64,000 nt of DNA, taken from positions 1 through 64,000 of the forward strand of contig CAZJHX010000051.1 of the NCBI GenBank assembly GCA_964545715.1, written 5' to 3'. The stretch comes from CAZJHX01 sp964545715 (GTDB lineage: Bacteria > Myxococcota_A > UBA9042 > GCA-2863065). The translations under genes and the position numbers were made by a program. The notes beneath the pieces were generated by a model. The model was not told the origin of the DNA. It saw nothing but the letters and a program-made list of their open reading frames with translations, and searched no databases. Below are positions 40,842 through 49,733 of this stretch, one piece after another. Numbering within the stretch: the stretch's first letter is position 1; the number at the start of each line of letters is the position of its first letter.

Positions 40842-41854
40842 GACGTGGTGGTCTCATAGGCGTGCTCGATCGCCTCATCGATCTGTGTCTGCCGCAGCCG
40901 GCGCTCTTCGGACAGGTTCTGCTCGACCAGGTCCACGGTCGACGCGTCATACACGGTCATGTCGGCTACGAACTGGTCGATCTCGCGCGTCAGCGTCAGC
41001 GAGGTGTTGGACGCGACCTCAGCCACTTTATTGATGCCCGCTTTCAGCTCCTTGGACGCCGCCATGAGGTCCAGCGCCATGTCGGTGGCCAGCGTCAGGC
41101 TGGTCAGCGCTCGCACGTTGCCGGAGATCTCCTCCACCACCTGATTGGAAGCTCCCGCCAGCTGCTCCATGTTCTCGGCCGTGTGTTTGAGCATCTCCAA
41201 GAAGTTGCGGTTCATCCGCACGACACTCTCGAGGCGGTTCTCGGCGTGCCCGAAGGCGCGCGCCTTGCTGCCGTGGATTCGTATCTGCGACTTCAGCTCG
41301 TCGATCGCGGCGACCGCCACGCGATACGCCGCGGACTGGTGGTCCTCGATGTCCCAATGCAGCAGCTCCATCTCCTTGTCGTCCAGCGACTTGGAGAGCT
41401 GCAGCACGTGCTTGGCCGCCGCCTCTTCGTTGTGCGCCGCCTCGACCACCTGCTGGTTCAGGCGCCGGATGTCGGCCTCCAGGTCCCCGATGTGTCCGTC
41501 GATCGACTCGCGCAGCCGCGCCACCCCGTGGATCTTCTCCTGGACCGACTCCAGCTGCTCCTCCAGCACCTCGGACACCGGCCGCGGCCGGCTCGCAAGC
41601 CCCACCTTTGACAGCCACAGCCGCACCTTGTCGCCGGTGGTGGGGCCGTCCGCCAGGCGCTTGAGCTGCGCGTCCCACTGGGCGTCCGACATCCCGCCGG
41701 TCAGCGACGACGACAGCTCGCCATAGTCGCCGGACATCTTCTGCACGGACTGCACAGAGTCCTGGTGGCGCTCCTTGTAGCGCTGGCGCAGGGCCTCGAC
41801 GTCGTCCGCCGAATACTGGGTGCCGGTGTAAACCGGCTCGGGAAACTCGAGCAT
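40838..41854 (-). CDS. Long coiled-coil protein (TelA-like appearance)
   Basis: A 338-residue, almost entirely helical protein, with heptad-like stretches from about residue 25 to the end (VLEEQLESVQEKIHGVARL, LEADIRRLNQQVVEAAHN, LESVVRMNRNFLEMLKHTAENME). No membrane segment. The overall look resembles TelA/toxic-anion-resistance and related helical-bundle proteins, but I see no diagnostic motif. It is the first gene of the four-gene GHKL operon; its promoter should lie in the 84-base gap shared with the divergent protease gene. Confidence 0.72.
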   Translation of the reverse strand: MLEFPEPVYTGTQYSADDVEALRQRYKERHQDSVQSVQKMSGDYGELSSSLTGGMSDAQWDAQLKRLADGPTTGDKVRLWLSKVGLASRPRPVSEVLEEQLESVQEKIHGVARLRESIDGHIGDLEADIRRLNQQVVEAAHNEEAAAKHVLQLSKSLDDKEMELLHWDIEDHQSAAYRVAVAAIDELKSQIRIHGSKARAFGHAENRLESVVRMNRNFLEMLKHTAENMEQLAGASNQVVEEISGNVRALTSLTLATDMALDLMAASKELKAGINKVAEVASNTSLTLTREIDQFVADMTVYDASTVDLVEQNLSEERRLRQTQIDEAIEHAYETTTS

Positions 41855-41938
41855 GAGGTGGCGAATATTAGCAGGCTTCAGGAGTGTTTCGCGCGCCCTG
41901 ATCGTTGGCTATCCTCGGAAGTAGCGGAGGTTTGTCCA

Positions 41939-43798
41939 GTGTATGTAAGGCCGGTCGTGGCGCTGATCGCGTCGGTGTGCGTTTTTGCGGGCGTTCAGGC
42001 CCGCGCGCAGGGAGTCGACCCGGTCTTGTGGGGCTCATGGTCCAGCGCTGACTATCTGGTCGTGGCCCCTAACGCGTTTCTGCCGACCTTGGCGCCGCTG
42101 GTCGCGCATCGCACGGCGCTCGGCCACAAGGTCGCCGTCGTCTCCACCGAAGAGATCTACGGCCAGGGGCCCGACAGCGACCTGTTGCAGGAGTTCATCA
42201 GCGCCCTGGCGGACCACACCGGCAATCGGCTGAAGTTCGTGCTGCTGGCCGGCGACGCTCCCCCTGATGGCGTCGGAATGGCGTCACAGCTGGCGATCCC
42301 TGCGGGGCGTAAGGCCAAGATGAAGTACGGCTGGCGGTGGCGGCCCGGCGACATGTTCCCCACCGACGACGTCTACTCGCGGACCAGACAGGCGCGCCGG
42401 CTGGCGGTCGGCCGGATCCCGGCGGAGACCGTGGAGCAGCTGGCCGGTGTCGTTGCCAAGACCATCGCCTACGAGACCCGGGCGCCCGGCAGCGACTGGC
42501 AGCGCCGATTGGCGGTCTTCACCGGGCCCGCCCGCTACGGCAAGGCGATCGACACCATCGTCGAGGGCACCGGGCGCCACCTGCTGGACAACGTGATCCC
42601 GTACGACTTCGACCTGCAGTTTCTGTTTGCCAAGCCCGACCAGGACTACGCGTATCCGCCGCAGCTGCTGGACGGCAAGCTGATGTCGACGCTGGGCCGC
42701 GGTGCGCTGATCGCGGCGTACGTGGGGCACGGCCAGACAGCGGCGTTCGACTCGATACGCTACCGTGGGCGCCGCTACCCGATCGGCAGCGTCCTGGGCG
42801 CCGCAGAGCTGAACGTTGCCGAGGGCAACCCCTTCTTTCTGAGCCTGGCCTGCCTGACCGGCGCGTACGACACGCGCTATGGACGCGCTATCGGCGAGAT
42901 GCTGGCCGTCAACAGGAGCGGCGCCATCGGGGTCTGGGCGGCGACGCGCGTGGTGCACCCCTACGCAAATGCCTTGTACGCGCAGGCCTTTGTCGACACG
43001 TTCTTGATCGAGCGACCACGCACCATCGGCGAGGGCCTGCTCAAGATGCAGACGCACGCGAGAACCAAGCGCAAGCTGCTGGTGGAGGCGATGCTGCAGA
43101 CGCACGGCGGCAAGCTGCTGGACGAGCATGAAGGGCTCTATCAGTTCTTTGGCGACCCGGCGTCGCGCCTGCGGTATCCGGCCGAGGCGTCGGTGACGCT
43201 GTCCGAGACCAGCGTGGAGCCGCTGACCCAGCTGAAGGTGGCCGTCCGGTCGAGCGCCGTGCGCAGCGGTACCGCGACGGTGACCCTGGAGACTCAGCGG
43301 TCGCGGATCCGCGGCAAGCTGGTCCCGTACTCCGAGATTCAGACGCTGCCGCCGGCCGAAGCGACCGCCATCATGGCGATGAACTACGATCGCGCCACGC
43401 AGGCCGTGCTTGAAACCCACACGGTGACACTCAAAGACGGCCGCGCGGATCTGACTCTGACCGCGCCGGTGGGGCAGGGCGCCTACGCCGTGAAGGTCTT
43501 CATTCTCGGCGCAAAAGACGCGGCGGCCGGGCACCAGCGGTTTGATGTGGCGTCCAACGGGTGCGCGCCGGTGCCGATGGTGCGCCAGCTGCTGTCCCGT
43601 CCGGGTGGTCAGATTGTGCAAACGCGCATGGCGACGGGCTTGGACCTGGACGGCAAGGGCTCGCCGGTGGCGATCGTGCCGGACGATCTGCCGGGCATGA
43701 CGGCTGAGTCGACAACCTCCACGCTGTGGGTCCGTCGCGGCCGATGCTTCGAGAAAGCGGGAACCTTCAAAGGGCTACGGCACCCGGGCGAGAGCTGA
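41939..43798 (+). CDS. Gingipain-like (C25) cysteine peptidase, exported
   Basis: A 619-residue exported protein. The GTG at 41939 sits seven bases after GGAGGT and begins a signal peptide (VALIASVCVFAGVQARAQG). The C25 fold is shown by SSADYLVVAPN and LADHTGNRLKFVLLAGDA, the catalytic His in YVGHGQTAAFDS and the catalytic Cys in LSLACLTGAYDTRYG. A C-terminal beta domain follows (about 430-560). There is no Por-type C-terminal sorting domain, so secretion by another route is likely. Could process surface or secreted proteins. Confidence 0.85.
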   Translation: MYVRPVVALIASVCVFAGVQARAQGVDPVLWGSWSSADYLVVAPNAFLPTLAPLVAHRTALGHKVAVVSTEEIYGQGPDSDLLQEFISALADHTGNRLKFVLLAGDAPPDGVGMASQLAIPAGRKAKMKYGWRWRPGDMFPTDDVYSRTRQARRLAVGRIPAETVEQLAGVVAKTIAYETRAPGSDWQRRLAVFTGPARYGKAIDTIVEGTGRHLLDNVIPYDFDLQFLFAKPDQDYAYPPQLLDGKLMSTLGRGALIAAYVGHGQTAAFDSIRYRGRRYPIGSVLGAAELNVAEGNPFFLSLACLTGAYDTRYGRAIGEMLAVNRSGAIGVWAATRVVHPYANALYAQAFVDTFLIERPRTIGEGLLKMQTHARTKRKLLVEAMLQTHGGKLLDEHEGLYQFFGDPASRLRYPAEASVTLSETSVEPLTQLKVAVRSSAVRSGTATVTLETQRSRIRGKLVPYSEIQTLPPAEATAIMAMNYDRATQAVLETHTVTLKDGRADLTLTAPVGQGAYAVKVFILGAKDAAAGHQRFDVASNGCAPVPMVRQLLSRPGGQIVQTRMATGLDLDGKGSPVAIVPDDLPGMTAESTTSTLWVRRGRCFEKAGTFKGLRHPGES

Positions 43799-43800
43799 GC

Positions 43801-44559
43801 TTACTGCAGCAGCGCCTTCACGGTGGGCAGATAGGCGGTGGTCAGCTTGAGGTAGTTGCTGACCTTGCGGATGTGGGCGACGCGCGCTGGGATGTCCGCG
43901 CCAAAGCTCGTGTCCTTGAGGTTGCGGTCGCGCAGGCTGTTCCAGCCGATGTTGTATCCCAGGGCGATCATGTCGTTTTCGGCGTCGGCGCTCAGCGTGG
44001 CGCCCTGCGACTTCAGGTAGGCCCGAAGCTGGGAGCGCAGGTCGGCCAGGCGCGCGGCCACGTAGCGGCAGGCGGTGCGGCGACTCAGCAGGTCGTCGGT
44101 GACGCTGCCGGTGCCGCGGATCTCGGGGTGATTTTTGGCCGTCTGTTTGGCCACGCCGACCTGCATCTGCCCGATGCCGATGGACGCGCTGTCGCCGCGG
44201 ATGCCGGCCTCCACCCGCTCCGCCGCGTCGGCTACGGCGCCGCCGCCCAGCTCTTGACGCTCGCGGGCCTGAGACTCATGCATGACGATGCAGCCGACCA
44301 GCTCGGGCGCCAGGTTGTAGTGGCTGGCAAACAGCTTGATCCAGCCGCCGAGGCTGTGCACGACACCCATGCCGCGCGCCTGGCGGACACCGATCTTGCG
44401 CTGCACCGGCGCGGCTGAGGTCGGCGAGAGGGCGGCCTGTCCCGTCGCGTAGTCAGCCCCGGCCAGGGACTGGCGCTGCACAGTGGCTGTCGCGTCGTCG
44501 GCGTGGCACACCTGCTCGGCGGCCGTGGACGTCTCAGTCTGTGTTTCGTACCCCGACAT
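43801..44559 (-). CDS. Lysozyme-like transglycosylase with VQRK-type N-terminal leader
   Basis: A 252-residue protein. No signal peptide; instead residues about 35-57 read ADYATGQAALSPTSAAPVQRK, similar to the leader segments seen in putative contractile-injection-system cargo proteins. The C-terminal about 190 residues are a lysozyme-like fold: GCIVMHESQ (probable catalytic Glu), SIGIGQMQVGVAK, and YVAARLADLR. It would cleave peptidoglycan. The combination of a cargo-like leader and lack of a Sec signal suggests delivery by a non-Sec route, which is inference. Confidence 0.7.
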   Translation of the reverse strand: MSGYETQTETSTAAEQVCHADDATATVQRQSLAGADYATGQAALSPTSAAPVQRKIGVRQARGMGVVHSLGGWIKLFASHYNLAPELVGCIVMHESQARERQELGGGAVADAAERVEAGIRGDSASIGIGQMQVGVAKQTAKNHPEIRGTGSVTDDLLSRRTACRYVAARLADLRSQLRAYLKSQGATLSADAENDMIALGYNIGWNSLRDRNLKDTSFGADIPARVAHIRKVSNYLKLTTAYLPTVKALLQ

Positions 44560-44645
44560 GGCGCGAAAAAACCTAGCAAAAACAGCCCATTAAATCAATG
44601 TCGATCTCGCGCGCAGCATGTCGAACATGTAGTCTTCCGGGCGCT

Positions 44646-45827
44646 GTGCGGTGGACTCTTCTAATCGGCTGGCTTGCCATGGTCGCGTGCTCGGATGACC
44701 CGTCCGAGGGCGCTGCTTTTGCGGAGCCTGACATCCCGCCGGCGGTTGACGCGGCTCAGCCCCCTGAGGAGGCGGCGCTGCCGGTGCTGTTTCGCTCCGG
44801 AGAGCCGGCGGCGGCGTGCCGTTTGGCCGAGGATCCGATCTTCTTTGCAGAGACGTCATCCGGGCATATCGGTCGCTTCGATCGGGCCGGCGGCGTTATC
44901 AGTACGGTGTTTGAAGCCGCCGTGGCGCCGCTGGTCGACTGGCCGTCGCTCAGAGGCGTGGTTATGGGACGAGGGGGCGTGCCCAATGCGTTCGCCCTGC
45001 TCGACCCCGAGTCGTCCGAGGTGGTTGACGAGGTCCTCTTCGAGGGGGTGACCGGCCGACCGTTCGCCTTTGGTCACCATCTGTGTGCGCTGATCGGCAG
45101 CACCCTGCACTGTCGCGTGGAGACCGCGTCGGAGGTCGTGTCCGCTGAATATGCTGACGTGGCGTGGGCGGCGTCGGTGGGCGGACGGCTGTTGCTTACC
45201 GACCCGACAGGCTACTTGTCGCTGACGTCGTCGACTGGCAAGCCGCTGATCGCGACCGGGGCCGCGCCGGCTGGACAGGTGGTGTGGCTGAAAGCGCACG
45301 ACACGTACTGGTTCACGCAGGGCGGCGTCGACGCGCTCTTCCGCATGACGCCGGACGGGGAGCTGAGCGAGCTCGGGACGGTGGACGGCCCCAGCGTTAC
45401 CGCCATCGGACGCACCCATCTTCTCCTGCACAGCCAAGGGGTGGCGACGATCTACGACCCGGTGTCGGGCACGCGGGTGGAGGTCGGAGGCCCGAATGTG
45501 CGTCTGGTCGCGACGGGGCAGTACCACGCGTATCTGCACGACGGCGCCGACCTGCTGGACCGCGTGAACCTGCTGGACGGCAGCCGGGAGACCGTCGGCC
45601 GCGTGGGTGCTCTGCCCACCACGGCGGCGTTGGGCTTTGATGAGGTGCGGCTCTATCTGCTGCATGGGACGCGTCTCAGCGAGTGGTCGCTGAAGCCTCT
45701 GGGCGGGGAGGCCACGGTGGTCTCGAACGACGTGGCGGCTCTGCAGGCGTGCGCTCGGTGCCACTTGATGTTTGTGGCCGATGGGGACGCCTATAACGTG
45801 ACCGAGCTTTGTTCGGGGTGGCCGTGA
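44646..45827 (+). CDS. Beta-propeller lipoprotein
   Basis: A 393-residue lipoprotein begun at GTG 44646, because MRWTLLIGWLAMVAC is a good signal with lipobox; an upstream ATG (44598) adds unrelated residues. The mature part is a series of short beta repeats with GRF, GRLLLTDPTGYLSL, DALFRMTPDGEL and similar blades, as in WD/NHL-type propellers. No catalytic residues recognised. The TGA overlaps the ATG of the L,D-transpeptidase-like gene (TGATG). Confidence 0.75.
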   Translation: MRWTLLIGWLAMVACSDDPSEGAAFAEPDIPPAVDAAQPPEEAALPVLFRSGEPAAACRLAEDPIFFAETSSGHIGRFDRAGGVISTVFEAAVAPLVDWPSLRGVVMGRGGVPNAFALLDPESSEVVDEVLFEGVTGRPFAFGHHLCALIGSTLHCRVETASEVVSAEYADVAWAASVGGRLLLTDPTGYLSLTSSTGKPLIATGAAPAGQVVWLKAHDTYWFTQGGVDALFRMTPDGELSELGTVDGPSVTAIGRTHLLLHSQGVATIYDPVSGTRVEVGGPNVRLVATGQYHAYLHDGADLLDRVNLLDGSRETVGRVGALPTTAALGFDEVRLYLLHGTRLSEWSLKPLGGEATVVSNDVAALQACARCHLMFVADGDAYNVTELCSGWP

Positions 45828-46447
45828 TGCCGACCGTTCTGTTGCTGGTGGTCGCCGGACTGGCGGGGCGCCCGGACGCGCCGCAGGATCAGACCCTGGT
45901 GGTGACGACGGCCAGCTGGAAAGCCGATCGCGGCCGGGCGGTGTTGGTCGAGGTGGGGGTGGGCTGGAAAAAACTCATCTGGGGGCGGGGCGCGCATCCG
46001 AGCACCAAGCGGCCCGGGCCGGTCAAAGCCGAGGGCGATGGGCGCGCGCCCGCGGGGGTGTTCAAGATCGGGCCGACCTGGTGGCGGGTCTGGGGTCAGC
46101 GGACGTGGTGCGTGGACGACGCCAAGTCGGCGCAATACGGGCGCATCGTGACGCTGAAGCCGGACGCCAAGCGCGCCTTCGAGAGCGCGGAGTGGATGGC
46201 GGACTATCGGGTGGCAGTCGTTGTGGAGCACAACCCGGACAACGTGAAGGGGGGCGGCAGCTGCATCTTCCTGCACGACGGCACGGAGCCCACAGTGGGG
46301 TGCACCGCCTTCGAACCCAAGACGGTCAACGCGTTGGTCAGTCGGCTGCGCGGTGGCGCTCGCATCGTTCAGCTGCCGGCGGCTGAATACAAAGCGCTGG
46401 CGACGGATTGGAAGCTGCCGCCGCCGGCTCTCGTGGGATTGAAATGA
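45827..46447 (+). CDS. Exported YkuD/L,D-transpeptidase-like protein (COG3786 type)
   Basis: A 206-residue protein with a short signal (MPTVLLLVVAGLAG). The catalytic region reads GGSCIFLHDGTEPTVGCTAF, giving the His and Cys of the YkuD active site in the arrangement of COG3786 proteins. These make or edit 3-3 peptide cross-links or amidate murein; the exact reaction is unknown. It overlaps the propeller lipoprotein upstream and a small lipoprotein downstream, so the three form one coupled operon. Confidence 0.8.
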   Translation: MPTVLLLVVAGLAGRPDAPQDQTLVVTTASWKADRGRAVLVEVGVGWKKLIWGRGAHPSTKRPGPVKAEGDGRAPAGVFKIGPTWWRVWGQRTWCVDDAKSAQYGRIVTLKPDAKRAFESAEWMADYRVAVVVEHNPDNVKGGGSCIFLHDGTEPTVGCTAFEPKTVNALVSRLRGGARIVQLPAAEYKALATDWKLPPPALVGLK

Positions 46448-46887
46448 AGTCAGGACTGCTCACCATCGTGCTTTTGGTCGGCTGCGGCGCTGCTCAGCCG
46501 GACGTGTATCAGGCTCCACCGGACAGCCCGGATCCGGACGCCTTCTGCATGAAGACGACCGCAAAAGACGGCGTGTGGGTGCTGGCCCAGGGCGTCATGA
46601 TGCCGCGGCCGGTCGGCGGTGTGGTGGTGCGCGGCGGCTGCGTGGAGCCTCACCAGTCGGCAAACCCGATGCGGCGCCTGAAGGTGGAGGCCAACGATAA
46701 CGCGTGGCGGCTCACGCTGGACACCGGCAAGGTCTGCTACGAGGCGTGGACGGCCATCTTCTCGGTGTCCGCGGACGGGGCGAGCCTTAGCGGCGATGTT
46801 CAGTTCAAGTCCCGCTGCGGCCTGCGGGGCGGGCAGTGGAAAGGGCCGTTGGTGCTGGAGATAGCGGCCCCGCCGGTCACCGAATAA
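46444..46887 (+). CDS. Small lipoprotein
   Basis: A 147-residue lipoprotein (MKSGLLTIVLLVGCGAAQ) whose ATG overlaps the TGA of the transpeptidase-like gene (ATGA). The body is beta-rich with four Cys (FCMKT, GGCVEP, VCYEAW, SRCGL). No known domain. Its 3' end overlaps the convergent thioesterase gene by 11 bases. Confidence 0.65.
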   Translation: MKSGLLTIVLLVGCGAAQPDVYQAPPDSPDPDAFCMKTTAKDGVWVLAQGVMMPRPVGGVVVRGGCVEPHQSANPMRRLKVEANDNAWRLTLDTGKVCYEAWTAIFSVSADGASLSGDVQFKSRCGLRGGQWKGPLVLEIAAPPVTE

Positions 46888-47680
46888 GCGCGATCAGCTG
46901 GCTCGCGGTCGCCACCAGTCGCCCGTCCGGTGCGTAGAGCAGGTCTGTCTCCGAGCTGTAGCCGTCGACCGTGATGGTGCTCTCTTTTGTGATCAGCCAG
47001 AACGCATCGTCCGGTACGTCCAGCGGCAGCCGGCGGTGCAGGTGACAGGACCAGGAGACGGTGGCGATCGGTCGCGGGGCCTTCAGCGTGGCGTACAGCG
47101 CGGGGTACCAGGTGTCGGCCAGTCCCAGCGCGGCGGCGGTGTCGACGGGCTCGGGCACGCGCGCACGAATCCAGCCGCCCACCACGGCGTGCTGCGCGCC
47201 GGCGATCGGGGCGTGTCCGTGCGCCATCCGAAACTCGTAGTTGCGCGTAAACTCGGGCGGCATGATCCCCTGCGGGACCGGCGGAATCGTCTCCGCGGCT
47301 GCGACGGGCGGCAGCGTCACGTGGTCGAAGTCCCCGTCGGGTGAGCGGTCTGCGGCAAACGTCGCCTGGGCAGTGGCCACGACCTGGCCGTCTTGTAGAA
47401 CGCGGGCGGTGAGCAGGCTGAGCCGCGACCCGGACCGCACGGTCTCGACCGAGATCGTGGCGGGGCCCGGAACCACAGCGCCGCACAATGCCGCGTCCAT
47501 ACCTCGCGGAGGTCGATTCGGGTCGGACAGCTCGGCGCACATCGCACGCATCATGGCGCCGGCGATGACTCCGCCGAAGACGCTGCGGCCCTGGCCCCAG
47601 CCGGTTGGGATCTCGACCTGATAGTCGGCCGGTCCGCCGGTGATGGCGGAGGCGGCGGCAAATGATCGAGGCGTCGTCAT
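46877..47680 (-). CDS. TesB-like double-hotdog acyl-CoA thioesterase
   Basis: A 267-residue protein resembling TesB-type thioesterases. Two hotdog halves are visible: VFGGVIAGAMMRAMCAEL with VVPGPATISVETVRSGSRLS and ATAQATFAADRS in the first, and VSWSCHLHRRL with AFWLITKESTITVDGYSSET in the second. It hydrolyses acyl-CoA or a related thioester. The start is ATG 47680, overlapping the methyltransferase TGA (ATGA). The longer open frame upstream belongs to that gene. Confidence 0.8.
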   Translation of the reverse strand: MTTPRSFAAASAITGGPADYQVEIPTGWGQGRSVFGGVIAGAMMRAMCAELSDPNRPPRGMDAALCGAVVPGPATISVETVRSGSRLSLLTARVLQDGQVVATAQATFAADRSPDGDFDHVTLPPVAAAETIPPVPQGIMPPEFTRNYEFRMAHGHAPIAGAQHAVVGGWIRARVPEPVDTAAALGLADTWYPALYATLKAPRPIATVSWSCHLHRRLPLDVPDDAFWLITKESTITVDGYSSETDLLYAPDGRLVATASQLIALIR

Positions 47681-48471
47681 GGGCCACCCACTGTGCGCGA
47701 CCAGACGCCCGTGCACTCCGGCACGCGGGCCCAGTCGCTGTCGCGCACCGTCTTGCCGAACGCGTCGCCGAAAAAGAATCCACACACGCGCGCCGCCTCC
47801 TGGACGCTGCCAAAGGCGTAGTCGGTGCGGATGGCGTTGCGTTGGAAGCCGTGCGACTCCAGCCAGGCGTAGTATTCGGCCAGCTGGTCGTTTGGCGGGC
47901 GCGGGGTTTCGAAGCCGGTGCCGAGCGTCTCGATGATGATGACGGCGCCGCCGGGGCGCACGACCCGGGCCAGCTCGCTCAGCCCTCGGCCGATCTCGTG
48001 CTGCCAGCGGTCGGCCATCCAGCTGCGAAAGTGGCCCAGAACCCAGCCGGCGACGGCCAGGTCCGCCACGCCGTCCGCCACCGGGAGAGCGCGCGCGTCG
48101 GCCACTGCGGCTGTCCAGTTGGGGCCCGCCCCCAGCCGGCGTGTGGCCTCGCCGATCATGGCCGGCGCGATCTCGGTGGCGATCACCCGCGCGCCCGCGC
48201 TGCGCATAATGCGCGTGAGGCGACCCGTTCCCGCGCCGGCTTCCACGACCAGGGCGCCGTCCAGCGAGCAGACCGCCTGCAGCGCGGGCAGCAGGTTGTG
48301 GTCGACGTCTTCGGCCGCGACCAGCTCGTCGTAGCGATCGGCGTGATCGTCGTAGATGCGCGCGTACTTGTCCGGGCGTTGTGTCCTGACGTTGTCCAAA
48401 AGACGTTTGCTCCTAACAGACCCTTTGTCCAAGTGGCTGAATTTATGGGTGTAATGCCCTGGAACGCTCAT
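47677..48471 (-). CDS. Class I SAM-dependent methyltransferase
   Basis: A 264-residue methyltransferase of the Methyltransf_11/25 type: ALVVEAGAGTGRLTRIM (SAM motif), VIATEIAPAMIGEA, DARALPVADGVADLAVAGW and VVRPGGAVIIIETLG. Its substrate is unknown. The N-terminal codons are less GC-rich than the rest, and the gene could be shorter than the ATG at 48471 implies. Coupled to the thioesterase. Confidence 0.75.
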   Translation of the reverse strand: MSVPGHYTHKFSHLDKGSVRSKRLLDNVRTQRPDKYARIYDDHADRYDELVAAEDVDHNLLPALQAVCSLDGALVVEAGAGTGRLTRIMRSAGARVIATEIAPAMIGEATRRLGAGPNWTAAVADARALPVADGVADLAVAGWVLGHFRSWMADRWQHEIGRGLSELARVVRPGGAVIIIETLGTGFETPRPPNDQLAEYYAWLESHGFQRNAIRTDYAFGSVQEAARVCGFFFGDAFGKTVRDSDWARVPECTGVWSRTVGGP

Positions 48472-48515
48472 TGCTTCGATGGCGGCCCATACCCGTTGAA
48501 ACAGGAGTCGCCAAC

Positions 48516-49733
48516 ATGACACAACACACGCTCGTTTTCTTGTCCTGCGTTCTCTTCCTGGGCTGCGGCCCGGATGTCGTGGTCCAACCTGGCGAGGAGG
48601 GCGAATCGGACCAGACGACGCTCGTCCCGGCGGACGAGGCGTCGCAGGACGACGTCGTGGCCGCGGAGTCAGTCGCCGGCGCGCCAGGCGCCGCGGGGCA
48701 GGACGGCGCTCGCGGAAGACGGGGCGCAGAAGGTGCGGAGGGCGCTCAAGGCGTGCAAGGCGAGAGCGGCCCACAGGGTCCCACCGGCCCGCAGGGTCCG
48801 ACGGGTGCGGCTGGAAAAGACGGCGAGAGCGGCCCGCAGGGACCGGCGGGTGAGCCGGGCGCAGACGGCGCGCAGGGTGCGCCGGGTCTGCAAGGCGAGG
48901 TCGGTCCGGCAGGCGCCGTGGGTCCCCAGGGTCCGCAGGGTCCGGCCGGCGCGGACGGCGCCACTGGTGCGACGGGCGCCAAGGGCGACAACGGCTCGGC
49001 GGGGCCGCAGGGCGCGCCGGGTCCCCAAGGCGCGACAGGACCGCAGGGCGCCCCCGGCGCAACAGGCCCCGCGGGCCCGCCCGGTCCGGGTTCAAGCAAC
49101 CCCTGGCAGCAGAACGGCAGCCACATCTACTACACAGGCAACGTGGGCGTCGGCACCAGCGCGCCGGAGCGCGACCTGCACCTGAGAAACTCGGGCCGCA
49201 TGCGCTTTGAGGGCGGCCCGCGCAAGTGGGACGCCGGCCTGGACAACAGCCCCGACCAGTTCTTGATCGAAGACGTCAGCAGCGGCCATCGCCCGTTCGT
49301 CATCAGCGGCGGCAGCGGCAACGTGGGCATCGGCATCAACCAGCCCAGCGACCGCCTGCAGGTCAACGGCAACGTGCGCGCCAACGCCTTCTTGACCAAC
49401 TCCGACAAGCGCCTCAAGACCGACATCGTCCCCATCGAGGACGCCCTGGCCCTGGTCGCCGCCCTGCAAGGCGTCGAGTACGACTGGCGCGGCAACGCCC
49501 ACGCCGAGCTGCGGTTCGAGCAGCGCAGCCAGATCGGCTTCATCGCGCAGGAGGTCCAAGAGGTCCTGCCCCAGCTCGTCCATGAGGACGAGGACGGCTA
49601 CCTCTCGGTCTCCTACGTAGCCCTGGTCCCGGTGCTGGTCGAGGCCATCAAGGCGCAGCAGGCACAGCACGAGGCCGACCTCACCGACATCCGAGCGCGC
49701 CTGGACCGGCTGGAAGGAGTGCCGGCTCGTTAA
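48516..49733 (+). CDS. Collagen-like lipoprotein with S74 intramolecular chaperone
   Basis: A 405-residue surface protein; AGGAG precedes the ATG at 48516. Signal MTQHTLVFLSCVLFLGC. Residues about 55-195 are Gly-X-Y collagen repeats rich in GPQ, GPA and GAT (triple helix). They are followed by a trimerising stalk and the C-terminal peptidase S74 (endosialidase-type intramolecular chaperone) domain, visible as SDKRLKTDIVPIEDALALVAALQGVEY and FIAQEVQEVLPQLV. The S74 domain directs trimer folding and then self-cleaves in phage tail fibres. A trimeric surface fibre is the likely product. A decayed copy of its 3' end lies at 49922-50000. Confidence 0.85.
   Translation: MTQHTLVFLSCVLFLGCGPDVVVQPGEEGESDQTTLVPADEASQDDVVAAESVAGAPGAAGQDGARGRRGAEGAEGAQGVQGESGPQGPTGPQGPTGAAGKDGESGPQGPAGEPGADGAQGAPGLQGEVGPAGAVGPQGPQGPAGADGATGATGAKGDNGSAGPQGAPGPQGATGPQGAPGATGPAGPPGPGSSNPWQQNGSHIYYTGNVGVGTSAPERDLHLRNSGRMRFEGGPRKWDAGLDNSPDQFLIEDVSSGHRPFVISGGSGNVGIGINQPSDRLQVNGNVRANAFLTNSDKRLKTDIVPIEDALALVAALQGVEYDWRGNAHAELRFEQRSQIGFIAQEVQEVLPQLVHEDEDGYLSVSYVALVPVLVEAIKAQQAQHEADLTDIRARLDRLEGVPAR

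Noticed and set aside
48666..49090. GGTCC/GCGCC-rich short repeats suggesting a satellite
   Set aside because: They encode a regular Gly-X-Y collagen helix in the frame of the S74 fibre protein.
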